Below are positions 37,774 through 45,496 of a stretch of 64,000 nt of DNA, piece after piece. The stretch's first letter is position 1. Every line of letters starts with the position of its first letter. A model generated the notes under the pieces. It ran no database searches, was not told the DNA's origin, and saw nothing but the letters and a program-made list of their open reading frames with translations. The translations under genes and the position numbers were made by a program. Source of the DNA: Muribaculum sp. (lineage in GTDB: Bacteria > Bacteroidota > Bacteroidia > Bacteroidales > Muribaculaceae); NCBI GenBank assembly GCA_009775095.1, contig VSOZ01000018.1:10125-74124 (forward strand), given 5' to 3'.

Positions 37774-38814
37774 ATGAAGATATATACTTACATACTGATA
37801 ATGCTGCTTGGTATTTTGACAACGCAATGCGGCAAAGATGAGATTGCTGATTTGGAGCCGGACCTGACCGACCCGGATGACTACAACAGCTACTGGTATT
37901 ACTCCTACGAGGCAGCACAGCTGATTGACGGTCACACATTTGGCATGGAGGTGGAAGAGTTCACACCCTATACGGTAGTTCATCTGGGCGACACACTGTT
38001 TATAGCTAACACGGGAAATGACGGTAACAGTCTGATTTTGTTCTCTCAGAAAGAAAATAAGCCGTTCAAAACGTTGAAAACATGGAGATTCAACGGTAAA
38101 ATGCTGCAATTCGAGAGTAGCATAGAAGCTATTGTGCCGGCAGGAGAACGGTTATATGTGGCCGAACGCCAGTCACGCATACATGTATTCAGCCTTCCGC
38201 ATCTTACCTACATCACCTGCATCGGCAACGGCAACTGGGGAGGCCCTGTTTTTCAGGCACAAGCTCTTACCGTCAATAACGGTCTTATCTACGCACGCGA
38301 CAAGAACGGAAAAGTCAGCATCTATAAGGAATCGGAAGTCACGCCGGAAAACTACCAGAAAACAGGACGTTATCGGCAGGTTGCCGGCAACGGTACGTCA
38401 AACAATGCTTTTGCACCACACTATATGCAGTTTGTGGAGGATGGAAAGCTCCTGCTTACCGATTATGAAGGAAAAAGGATACGAGTACTTGATGGAGGAT
38501 TGGTAAATGATTATTTGGAAAATAACAGCTCCATCGACATTGATGATCTGACACTGTCACTTGACTTTAAACCGAAAACGTTGGCCGTGGGAAAGGCACG
38601 GTTGTATGTCACCGGCGATAATAACGCCATCAACATATATGACAAGCAGTCGCAGAAATGGAGCCACAGACTGAAGTCGGTCAAAGGATACGCATTCGCC
38701 CAACCCGCCCGTATCTACGCACAAAACGACTCCGTGCTCTGGGTTTCAGACACTCACAATGCAAAGCGCACACTGGTAAAAGTCGCTATCCACAAAGGCG
38801 AAATACGAGAATAA
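37774..38814 (+). CDS. Propeller lipoprotein, paralogue of the C-terminal half of its neighbour
   Basis: 346 residues from the ATG at 37774, or 351 from 37759. The lipoprotein signal is MLLGILTTQC (Cys19). The rest is a six-bladed-propeller-like repeat protein: VVHLGDTLFIANTGNDGNSL, AGERLYVAERQSRIHVFSLP and YITCIGNGNWGGPVFQAQAL. The phrase ITCIGNGNWG followed by an RDK-containing strand also occurs in the upstream metallopeptidase lipoprotein, so the two share a domain by duplication. No catalytic motif is present. It may be a ligand-binding partner or an accessory to the protease. Confidence 0.75.
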   Translation: MKIYTYILIMLLGILTTQCGKDEIADLEPDLTDPDDYNSYWYYSYEAAQLIDGHTFGMEVEEFTPYTVVHLGDTLFIANTGNDGNSLILFSQKENKPFKTLKTWRFNGKMLQFESSIEAIVPAGERLYVAERQSRIHVFSLPHLTYITCIGNGNWGGPVFQAQALTVNNGLIYARDKNGKVSIYKESEVTPENYQKTGRYRQVAGNGTSNNAFAPHYMQFVEDGKLLLTDYEGKRIRVLDGGLVNDYLENNSSIDIDDLTLSLDFKPKTLAVGKARLYVTGDNNAINIYDKQSQKWSHRLKSVKGYAFAQPARIYAQNDSVLWVSDTHNAKRTLVKVAIHKGEIRE

Positions 38815-38841
38815 CGAACCACACAAGCTGAAAATGCCAAT

Positions 38842-38874
38842 AAAAAAGGAGGCTGTGGCAAAATGCACAGCCTC
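38842..38874 (-). terminator. Hairpin terminator, twin of the one at 40052
   Basis: GAGGCTGTG (38849-38857) pairs with CACAGCCTC (38866-38874). A run of T follows only when read on the - strand (A run at 38842-38847), so it should stop leftward transcription, such as that of the small reading frame at 38898. A near-identical hairpin is at 40052-40079. Confidence 0.75.
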
Positions 38875-38897
38875 GGTGTAATCATAACCTTTGTGCA

Positions 38898-39026
38898 TCA
38901 ATATGACAAACGCTGCGAACCTAAATATTGTCTTTGCGCGGCTGTATGCAGCTCATCCACTTCGGCCGATATTCCCGTATCGACAAGGCCCTGCAGCTTT
39001 TTGATGTCTGATGTTATTTTACTCAT
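38898..39026 (-). CDS. Small hypothetical protein, 42 residues
   Basis: Reading frame from ATG at 39026 to TGA at 38898, starting MSKITSDIKKLQGLVDTG and ending in QRLSY. It looks like a helical, charged peptide without membrane segment. Support comes from its position: the hairpin at 38849-38874 carries a T-run only in the leftward direction and lies just after its stop, as expected for the terminator of this gene. No family is recognised and no strong promoter was found upstream, so it is tentative. Confidence 0.4.
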   Translation of the reverse strand: MSKITSDIKKLQGLVDTGISAEVDELHTAAQRQYLGSQRLSY

Positions 39027-39218
39027 AATATGATTGATTCTGATCAATAAAAGCCCCGACCGAAGCCGAGGCCAAGTGTCAAATAGACTTAGTGGTCAAA
39101 CAAAAGAGACTATTGACACCGTTTGTCTTAAAACTTAATGAGTACTTTAATTATTAGGATTAAAGACACTGCAAGATAAGATTATTTTAGTTTTTGTGCA
39201 ATTTTTCTTCTGATAAAC

Positions 39219-39249
39219 TTGCATCCATGGAGCAAAAATGCTACCTTCG
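39219..39249 (+). promoter_or_regulatory. Promoter of hicA
   Basis: TTG at 39219-39221 and TACCTTCG (one mismatch to TAnnTTTG) at 39242-39249, 20 bases apart, 33 bases before the hicA start. Confidence 0.55.
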
Positions 39250-39282
39250 TATTGTTGTTAACAACAAGAGTACATTAATTTC

Positions 39283-39474
39283 ATGAAGTATTCCGAATTA
39301 GAAGCTGAATTAACAGCTTCAGGATGCTGGGTCATTCGGAAAGGCGGTAATCATCTGATATGGTATTCGCCGATTACGGATAAGAAATTTCCACTTGGAC
39401 ATCACGGCTCAAAGGAAGTTCCACCTTCTACCGAGCACAGCGTCCGCCGACTCTCCGGGGTTAAGAAATCCTGA
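39283..39474 (+). CDS. hicA: HicA-family mRNA interferase toxin
   Basis: 63 residues of the double-stranded-RNA-binding-like HicA fold: MKYSELEAELTASGCWVIRK, then GGNHLIWYSP with the catalytic histidine, and FPLGHHGSKEVP. HicA cleaves mRNA when not bound by HicB. Length is typical. The hicB partner begins 138 bases downstream rather than overlapping or adjoining as usual. The gap holds two hairpins, which could set the toxin to antitoxin ratio. Confidence 0.88.
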   Translation: MKYSELEAELTASGCWVIRKGGNHLIWYSPITDKKFPLGHHGSKEVPPSTEHSVRRLSGVKKS

Positions 39475-39493
39475 CAGTCGGAATTCCGAAAGA

Positions 39494-39520
39494 TGAGTCG
39501 GGGGAGCAATCCCCCACTCA
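39494..39520 (+). promoter_or_regulatory. Strong hairpin just after hicA
   Basis: TGAGT plus GGGGG pair with CCCCC plus ACTCA around the loop agcaat, with one unpaired C. There is no T-run, so this is more likely an RNA-stability or regulatory hairpin than a terminator. Confidence 0.55.
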
Positions 39521-39560
39521 TTACTTCATAACTTAATCGTGAGGATCGTTGTTAAGAATA

Positions 39561-39584
39561 AAGGAGGCATCAAAACCTCCTTTT
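39561..39584 (+). terminator. Hairpin terminator between hicA and hicB
   Basis: AAGGAGG (39561-39567) pairs with CCTCCTT (39576-39582) and is followed by TT. It lies 31 bases before the hicB start and may attenuate read-through from hicA. Part of it may instead supply the hicB ribosome-binding region. Confidence 0.5.
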
Positions 39585-39612
39585 CATAAGATTTTAATAG
39601 TTTCATTCATAT

Positions 39613-40008
39613 ATGAAAGCGAATATAATTTTTGAAATGGCAAAGGATGGCGGATGCTCCTGCTATATGTTGGAGGAAGTACCCGACTTTGGTCTGCTTG
39701 GTTATGGGAATACTCCTCAGGAGGCAAAAGCCGACATGCTGAAAGCCTATGAGGAAATCAAAGAGATTCTTGTGGCCGAGGGTAAAACTCCGACAGAATT
39801 GGAGTTCGTGTACCACTATGACATGAAATCTTTTTTTGAGTATTTCGACTTCTTGAATGTATCAAAGGTTGCTGAAAGAGCAGGTATCAATCCATCGCTC
39901 ATGCGTAAATACACATCGGGAGTGGCCAATGCCGGGGAAGGTCAGTATCTGAAACTCCAAAAAGCGATACACTCAATCGCACACGAATTGGCTGCCGCCA
40001 ATTTCTAA
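39613..40008 (+). CDS. hicB: HicB-family antitoxin
   Basis: 131 residues. The N-terminal partially degraded RNase-H-like domain (KANIIFEMAKDGGCSCYMLE, then GLLGYGNTPQEAKADM) is the HicA-binding part. The C-terminus (about 75-131) is a helix-turn-helix-type DNA-binding segment (NVSKVAERAGINPSLMRKYT) for autorepression. It is followed by a hairpin terminator at 40052. Confidence 0.88.
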   Translation: MKANIIFEMAKDGGCSCYMLEEVPDFGLLGYGNTPQEAKADMLKAYEEIKEILVAEGKTPTELEFVYHYDMKSFFEYFDFLNVSKVAERAGINPSLMRKYTSGVANAGEGQYLKLQKAIHSIAHELAAANF

Positions 40009-40051
40009 AATATCCCTGCCCGTGAGGGTGGACTTCATAAATTAATGTACG

Positions 40052-40085
40052 GAGGCTGTGGCAAAATATGCACAGCCTCTTTTTG
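40052..40085 (+). terminator. Intrinsic terminator after hicB, twin of the one at 38849
   Basis: GAGGCTGTG (40052-40060) pairs with CACAGCCTC (40071-40079), followed by a T-run. Stem sequence and loop core are the same as in the hairpin at 38849-38874. Confidence 0.85.
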
Positions 40086-40355
40086 ATAGAAAAACTTAAT
40101 TATTATTTATAAATTACGCAAATGAGCTGAGTATCAGAGGTATTTATATGAACGTGGGTACTAATTGTGTACTTTTGTGGAAGTTGGCGGAAATCTGAGG
40201 AAAAGAGATTTTGCATTTTTAGTTCTTGTTAATGATTATTACCTGCGCCAATTTGCTTGTTTTACTTGTGCCGGTTAGGATATAGTATCCACATACTTTT
40301 TTATTTGTCATTAAAAAATAGCAAGAATCGGGTCGTATGGGACTTTTTGCCGTTG
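40086..40355. other. Intergenic stretch before the alkylation-repair operon
   Basis: AT-rich and without a credible reading frame. No operator-like inverted repeat was evident by eye. A -7 box lies at its right end. Confidence 0.6.
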
Positions 40356-40363
40356 TAATTTTG
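40356..40363 (+). promoter_or_regulatory. -7 box of the alkylation-repair operon
   Basis: TAATTTTG, perfect match to TAnnTTTG, 30 bases before the first gene. No -33 element at normal spacing, which would suit an activator-dependent promoter such as one used by the AraC-MGMT protein of the same operon. Confidence 0.55.
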
Positions 40364-40392
40364 CAGCGTCAAATAAAAATCGTATTTTAGAT

Positions 40393-41286
40393 ATGAGGAA
40401 AAGAGTATTAACCCTGTTTCTCGCTGCCGTGGCAGTCGGAACACTAAATTTATTTTCACAAAATATGAGCAACATAGTTGTTACCGCGCAAGCGCTTCCA
40501 AAGGAAGAAACACCGCAGTCGGTTGTCGCCAATGTGCATAAAGCTGTGGAACTGCTGAAGCAAAAAGGGAGTGAGGCACTCTCCATACTGACTGATCCAA
40601 AGTCGGAATTTAACGACCGTGACGCATATCTGTTCATAATTGATGTGGACAGCAGCCTCGTCGTTTCAAATCCACGTTTCCCGGAACGTACCGGAGGCAA
40701 TATCCGTGAACATCTTGACTGGGCAGGAAAGCACTACGGTGTGGAACTGTGCGAGGTAGCGATGCAAGGCGGAGGCTGGATTGAATTTATCTGGCCCAAG
40801 CCCGGAACAAACGAGGGCGTTCGCAAAATATCATATATCTGCCCGATACCGGGTATGCGCTATACGGTATGTGCCGGCATATATAACGACACCATGACAC
40901 TTGACGAACTGAACGCTCTGACAGAACACGGAAAAAAGAAAGTGGCTGTGATTTTTGAAGTAACGCCGACATCCGAAGGCAAAGCGGACTATTTCAAGAT
41001 GGGTGCAGCCTTGAAGAATGAACTTTCCCAAATGCCGGGGTTCATCAGCGTGGAGCGTTTCGAGAGTGTCAACAATCCCGGAAAGTTTCTTTCCTTATCG
41101 TTCTGGGAGAGTGACGAAGCGGCAGCTGGTTGGCGCAATCAGGTGAACCACCGTCAAAGCCAAAAAATGGGTCACGACGCTCTTTTTGACAATTACCGTA
41201 TATCCGTCGGAGAAATCAAGCGTGAATACACAAAAGACAACAGGGCTGAAGCTCCAGCTGACAGCAATGCTTATATAATCGACTGA
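40393..41286 (+). CDS. Secreted Cache-domain / ABM-domain fusion protein
   Basis: 297 residues with an N-terminal signal peptide (RVLTLFLAAVAVGTLNLFSQ). Residues about 40-165 are a single Cache domain (AYLFIIDVDSSLVVSNPRFP, GGWIEFIWPKPGTNEG), normally a small-molecule sensor. Residues about 180-265 are an ABM-type ferredoxin-like domain (GAALKNELSQMPGFISVERF, FLSLSFWESDEAAAGWRNQV) as in antibiotic biosynthesis monooxygenases. The export signal is clear, so both domains would be periplasmic. The stop overlaps the start of the alkA gene by one base. A sensing or detoxifying role ahead of the repair genes is inferred. Confidence 0.72.
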   Translation: MRKRVLTLFLAAVAVGTLNLFSQNMSNIVVTAQALPKEETPQSVVANVHKAVELLKQKGSEALSILTDPKSEFNDRDAYLFIIDVDSSLVVSNPRFPERTGGNIREHLDWAGKHYGVELCEVAMQGGGWIEFIWPKPGTNEGVRKISYICPIPGMRYTVCAGIYNDTMTLDELNALTEHGKKKVAVIFEVTPTSEGKADYFKMGAALKNELSQMPGFISVERFESVNNPGKFLSLSFWESDEAAAGWRNQVNHRQSQKMGHDALFDNYRISVGEIKREYTKDNRAEAPADSNAYIID

Positions 41287-41966
41287 TGGAGCAGTATTTT
41301 CAATATGGGGATACCGAACTGAGTTATCTCAAAAGTAAAGACAAACGTCTTGCCGAGATAATTGAAAAGGCAGGCATGGTGAAAAGGCGGGTAATCCCCG
41401 ACCTTTTCGCCGCCCTCGTACACTCCATAATAGGACAGCAGATTTCCACAAAAGCCCATGAAAGTATCTGGCGGAAAACTGTTGAAAAGTTCGGTGATGT
41501 CACTCCGGACAATATCCTGTCAGCTACTCCGGAGGAACTTCAATCAGTGGGACTTTCATTTCGCAAGGTTGAATACATCCGTTCGGCGGCTGAAAAGATT
41601 TTGTCGGGTGAATTCGACATAAACGCATTTCATGACATGACCGATGAAGAAGTCTGCAACCGCCTGTCATCACTCAAAGGTCTTGGTGCATGGAGCGCGG
41701 AGATGCTTATGCTTTTCTCAATGCAACGCCCCGATATATTGAGTTTCGGGGATCTCGCCATACTGCGCGGGCTACGGATGATATATCACCACCGTAGGAT
41801 AGACCGGAAACTGTTTGAAAAATACCGCAGAAGATTCTCCCCTTATTGCAGTGTAGCGAGTCTGTATATATGGGCTGTTGCCGGAGGTGCTGTTGTAGGT
41901 ATGAAGGATTATGCTCCCAAGACAAAAAATAATGGACGAAAAAATCAAGGCGATACTCAACCGTGA
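41286..41966 (+). CDS. DNA-3-methyladenine glycosylase, HhH-GPD (AlkA-like)
   Basis: 226 residues. The helix-hairpin-helix SLKGLGAWSAEMLMLFSMQR is followed by ILSFGDLAI with the catalytic Asp, and HSIIGQQISTKAHESIWRK is an earlier family block. The enzyme excises alkylated purines in the cytoplasm. It lacks the N-terminal domain of E. coli AlkA but is usual in size for compact versions. The ada gene starts inside its 3' end, a 35-base overlap. Confidence 0.9.
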   Translation: MEQYFQYGDTELSYLKSKDKRLAEIIEKAGMVKRRVIPDLFAALVHSIIGQQISTKAHESIWRKTVEKFGDVTPDNILSATPEELQSVGLSFRKVEYIRSAAEKILSGEFDINAFHDMTDEEVCNRLSSLKGLGAWSAEMLMLFSMQRPDILSFGDLAILRGLRMIYHHRRIDRKLFEKYRRRFSPYCSVASLYIWAVAGGAVVGMKDYAPKTKNNGRKNQGDTQP

Positions 41967-42639
41967 CAAAGACTTTGACAGTTTATTTTATTACGGGGTA
42001 AAGACAACGGGCATAGTGTGCAACCCGTCATGTCCGGCCAAAACGCCTCTGATTAAGAATATAGAGTTGTTCAATAGCATTGAAGAAGCACTTGATAAAG
42101 GATATAGACCGTGTAAAATCTGTATGAAAGAGAAAAATAAGATAATAACGTATAGATATGAATCTCCTTGTGGAGAGCTTTTGCTCGGCTCCAGCGGCGA
42201 TAATCTATGCCTGTGCGACTGGCAGGTGGAGAAACATCGCAGTCATGTGGACAACAGGCTGAAACGGATACTCCATGCGGAATTTGAAGAAGGCTCGTCA
42301 CCTGTGATTGTGGAAGCAATCAGGCAGTTGAATGAATATTTTGCCGGGAAACGTAAGGAATTCGATGTGCCTTTACTATTTGTCGGCACGGATTTTCAGA
42401 AAACCGTATGGAATGAACTACTGAAAATTCCTTATGGAAAAACCATATCTTATGGAGAAATGGCGCGTAATATAGGTATGCCCAAAGCTGTGCGTGCAGT
42501 GGCTAATGCCAATGGAGCAAACTCCATGTCAATTTTTGCGCCGTGCCATCGGGTCATAGGCAGCGACAGGTCGTTGACCGGTTATGGCGGTGGTCTGGAA
42601 GCAAAGGAATATCTGTTGAAACTCGAACACGTGTTATGA
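41932..42639 (+). CDS. Ada-type Zn domain fused to O6-methylguanine-DNA methyltransferase
   Basis: 235 residues from the ATG at 41932. An N-terminal Ada zinc-binding domain has the four cysteines in VCNPSCPAK and GYRPCKICM, which in Ada accepts methyl groups from phosphotriesters. A direct step to the methyltransferase domain follows (GTDFQKTVWNELLKIPYGKT) with active-site APCHRVIGSD. The AraC helix-turn-helix of classical Ada is absent here and is found in the next gene. The start codon of that gene overlaps this stop (ATGA). Confidence 0.9.
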   Translation: MDEKIKAILNRDKDFDSLFYYGVKTTGIVCNPSCPAKTPLIKNIELFNSIEEALDKGYRPCKICMKEKNKIITYRYESPCGELLLGSSGDNLCLCDWQVEKHRSHVDNRLKRILHAEFEEGSSPVIVEAIRQLNEYFAGKRKEFDVPLLFVGTDFQKTVWNELLKIPYGKTISYGEMARNIGMPKAVRAVANANGANSMSIFAPCHRVIGSDRSLTGYGGGLEAKEYLLKLEHVL

Positions 42640-43481
42640 AAGAGAGCCAACAGGAATTAAACTATCTCCGCATAGCAGAGGCAATCGGCTTTATCCGTGA
42701 AAACCGTCATGATCAGCCCGGTTTGGAAACAATAGCCGAAGCGGTCAATATGTCACCTTATCATTTTCAGCGGGTTTTCAGGGAATGGGCGGGCGTGACA
42801 CCCAAATCCTTTCTTCAATATCTGAATGTCGAATATGCCAAAAGGATATTGAAAGAAACACACGCATCATTGTTTGACACCGCACACGAAGTCGGATTAT
42901 CCGGTACGGGGCGCTTGCACGACCTGTTTGTGACCGTGGAAGGTATGACCCCCGGAGATTATAAAAATGGCGGGGAGAACCTGTTTATAAATTACAGTTT
43001 TGCTTCCACTCCATTCGGTGACATACTTATAGCCTCCACTCCGAAAGGCATTTGCAGCATGGAATTCGCGGATGACCACATGGAGGCTTTCAACTCACTG
43101 CAACGAAAGTTCCCAAGGGCAAGGTATTGTCAGGTGTGTGACGCAATCCAGCAAAACGCACTGTTCATATTCACACAGGATTGGAGTAAACTGACAGAAA
43201 TAAAACTACATCTGAAAGGTACTGATTTTCAATTGAAGGTCTGGGAAGCGCTGTTACACATACCTCTGGGAGGCATGACTACATACGGCGATATTGCAGC
43301 CAAGATTGACAATCCACGTGCTTGCCGAGCTGTCGGAACAGCAATAGGCGAAAATCCGGTGGCATACCTTATCCCATGTCACCGTGTAATCCGGGCATCG
43401 GGAGAAATCGGCAATTACCATTGGGGAGAAATACGTAAAAGCGCAATCATCGGCTGGGAAGCATCTAAAATCAAAATATAA
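42636..43481 (+). CDS. AraC-type regulator fused to O6-methylguanine-DNA methyltransferase
   Basis: 281 residues from the ATG at 42636. The AraC helix-turn-helix pair (about 10-105) reads PGLETIAEAVNMSPYHFQRV and THASLFDTAHEVGLSGTGRL. The methyltransferase domain follows with GTDFQLKVWEALLHIPLGGM and active-site IPCHRVIRAS. It lacks the Ada zinc domain, which is on the previous gene. The pair thus splits Ada into two proteins with a methyltransferase on each. It probably activates the operon promoter when methylated. Confidence 0.9.
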   Translation: MKESQQELNYLRIAEAIGFIRENRHDQPGLETIAEAVNMSPYHFQRVFREWAGVTPKSFLQYLNVEYAKRILKETHASLFDTAHEVGLSGTGRLHDLFVTVEGMTPGDYKNGGENLFINYSFASTPFGDILIASTPKGICSMEFADDHMEAFNSLQRKFPRARYCQVCDAIQQNALFIFTQDWSKLTEIKLHLKGTDFQLKVWEALLHIPLGGMTTYGDIAAKIDNPRACRAVGTAIGENPVAYLIPCHRVIRASGEIGNYHWGEIRKSAIIGWEASKIKI

Positions 43482-43492
43482 TAGACACAATC

Positions 43493-44014
43493 ATGATACG
43501 CAAAGCGACAATCAACGATATAGACGCGATTTCAAGCATCTACGAACACATACATGACATGGCCGAGTCGGGAAAATACAGCCTCGGCTGGATAAGAGGA
43601 GTTTATCCCCCAAAAAAACTGGCAGAAGAACATCTCAAGGTCGGTGACCTGTATGTATGTGAACATAACGGCAAGATTGTTGGAGCTGCAATTATCAATA
43701 AATTGCAGTTGCCGGAATATGCCGACGGAAATTGGAATTTTCAGGCATCACCGGATAGCGTTATGGTGCTCCATACATTAGCCGTTGACCCCTATGCCAC
43801 CAATACCGGGGTGGGTGCGGAATTTCTTGGATTTTATGAGGATTACGCACGCCGGCATGGTTGTACTGAATTAAGAATAGATACCCCGACAAGGAACATG
43901 AACGCCCGCAGGTTTTACCCGAAATTCGGATTTCAGGAAATTGGTATCGTCAAATGCGAGTTCTACGGATGTGGAACGGTTGACCTCGTATTGATGGAAA
44001 AACATCTGAGATAA
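43493..44014 (+). CDS. GNAT-family N-acetyltransferase
   Basis: 173 residues. The GNAT core is seen in MIRKATINDIDAISSIYEHI, the acetyl-CoA strand VMVLHTLAVDPYATNTGVGA with the R/Q-x-x-G-x-G/A-like loop, and the C-terminal NMNARRFYPKFGFQEIG. The substrate may be a small amine or antibiotic. It sits between the AraC-MGMT and the Fsr-type exporter genes, with gaps of 11 and 6 bases, so it belongs to the same transcript. Confidence 0.82.
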   Translation: MIRKATINDIDAISSIYEHIHDMAESGKYSLGWIRGVYPPKKLAEEHLKVGDLYVCEHNGKIVGAAIINKLQLPEYADGNWNFQASPDSVMVLHTLAVDPYATNTGVGAEFLGFYEDYARRHGCTELRIDTPTRNMNARRFYPKFGFQEIGIVKCEFYGCGTVDLVLMEKHLR

Positions 44015-44020
44015 TTGCTT

Positions 44021-45211
44021 ATGGAAGCCACAACAAAAGAAAAAACAATTTTCAAAATACTTATTGTCATAAGTTTCGCGCATTTGCTCAACGATATGAT
44101 GCAGTCAATCATACCGTCGATATATCCGATAATCAAAGACAAATACGGATTTACATTCGGTCAGATCGGTATAATAACATTGGTGTTCCAAATGACATCT
44201 TCCATACTCCAACCGTTTGTAGGAAGATATGCCGACAAGCATCCGCAGCCATTTTCATTATCCATAGGTATGATATTCACGTTATTAGGCATAGTTCTTC
44301 TTTCTTTTGCCAACAATTACGCTCTTATCCTTTTGGCTGTTGGAGTGATAGGTTGCGGCTCATCCATATTTCACCCGGAAGCCTCCCGCATAGCGCAAAT
44401 GGCCGGAGGCTTGAAAAAAGGGCTGGCACAATCAATATTTCAAGTAGGCGGAAACGGGGGAAGTGCAATAGGGCCGTTATTGGCAGCTGTAATTATAATT
44501 CCATTCGGTCAACATTCAATAATATGGTTTTCAATCGCAGCTCTTATCGCCGGAATAACACTGCTCCCTGTCGGCAGATGGTATAAAAAACAGCTTCACA
44601 GGATAAAGTCTAAGGTTATCACACCAAATCCGGCAGTATTGGCATTGTCAAACCGCAGGATACATTGGGCTATATTTATATTGTGTGTGCTTACATTCTC
44701 AAAATATTTCTATATGGCGAGTATGACCAGCTATTTCACGTTTTTCCTTATAAATAAGTTCGGTGTTGATATTCAGGTATCTCAATTATGCCTCTTTGCT
44801 TTTATGGGAGCAGTAGCCGTAGGTACGGTACTGGGAGGAAGTATCGGTGACAAGTACGGTCGCAAGTATGTAATCTGGGGGTCTATTCTCGGAGCGGCAC
44901 CATTCGCGTTGGCTCTGCCGTATGTGAATTTCACTCTGACTATAATACTTGCCGTTATAATCGGATTGGTAATCTCGTCGGCATTTTCGGCGATATTGGT
45001 ATATGCCACTGAATTGAAGCCGAATAAGGTAGGCATGATGGCAGGTTTGTTTTTCGGTTTGAATTTCGGATTGGGAGGTATAGGTTCAGCATTTTTCGGA
45101 TGGCTTGCTGACAAGACAAGCATAGAGTTTATATTTCAGATAAGCACATTATTACCACTTTTAGGAATTGTCACAGCATTTCTCCCAAATATAGAGCCGA
45201 AAAGGAAATAA
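44021..45211 (+). CDS. MFS exporter, fosmidomycin-resistance (Fsr) family
   Basis: 396 residues from the ATG at 44021; the TTG at 44015 is less likely. About twelve membrane helices. The Fsr-type phrases are GCGSSIFHPEASRIAQMAGG and LAQSIFQVGGNGGSAIGPLL in the N-terminal half, with GGSIGDKYGRKYV after helix 8. Fsr exports fosmidomycin and similar small anions in other bacteria. As the last gene of the alkylation operon it probably removes the damaging compound or a product of the upstream acetyltransferase. The pairing is suggestive, not proof. Confidence 0.85.
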   Translation: MEATTKEKTIFKILIVISFAHLLNDMMQSIIPSIYPIIKDKYGFTFGQIGIITLVFQMTSSILQPFVGRYADKHPQPFSLSIGMIFTLLGIVLLSFANNYALILLAVGVIGCGSSIFHPEASRIAQMAGGLKKGLAQSIFQVGGNGGSAIGPLLAAVIIIPFGQHSIIWFSIAALIAGITLLPVGRWYKKQLHRIKSKVITPNPAVLALSNRRIHWAIFILCVLTFSKYFYMASMTSYFTFFLINKFGVDIQVSQLCLFAFMGAVAVGTVLGGSIGDKYGRKYVIWGSILGAAPFALALPYVNFTLTIILAVIIGLVISSAFSAILVYATELKPNKVGMMAGLFFGLNFGLGGIGSAFFGWLADKTSIEFIFQISTLLPLLGIVTAFLPNIEPKRK

Positions 45212-45396
45212 TAGGTAATTAGTTATAAATCAAGACAAATATGAGTTATAAAGGGCGGCATCACCGCCTTTCATGGGTTAACTACATCTCAAAATAAATT
45301 GTATTAAATTGTAGAAATACGGTATTCGCCGGGCTACTCTTGTTCTAATACCATTTAAGGCTTCTGTATAAGAACTATATTCGGCTTCCCCAAAAA

Positions 45397-45496
45397 TTGA
45401 ATGACACGTTGTAAATCATTCAATCACCCAGTCATTCATTCAGTCAATCATCTGAATGACCAATCATTCAATCACTCAGTCATTCATTTAATCATT
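45397..45496. repeat. Iteron-like cluster of TCATTCA repeats
   Basis: A unit beginning AATCATTCAATCACC at 45414 recurs at 45462 as AATCATTCAATCACT, a 48-base period with about two mismatches over 28 bases. The heptamer TCATTCA occurs at least five times, with inverted TGAATGAC copies at 45398 and 45452. Such spaced repeats are common as recombinase arm sites, excisionase sites or replication-initiator iterons. Confidence 0.75.

Noticed and set aside
40351..40392. Classical Ada box in front of the alkylation operon
   Set aside because: No convincing Ada-box-like sequence could be distinguished by eye next to the -7 box.
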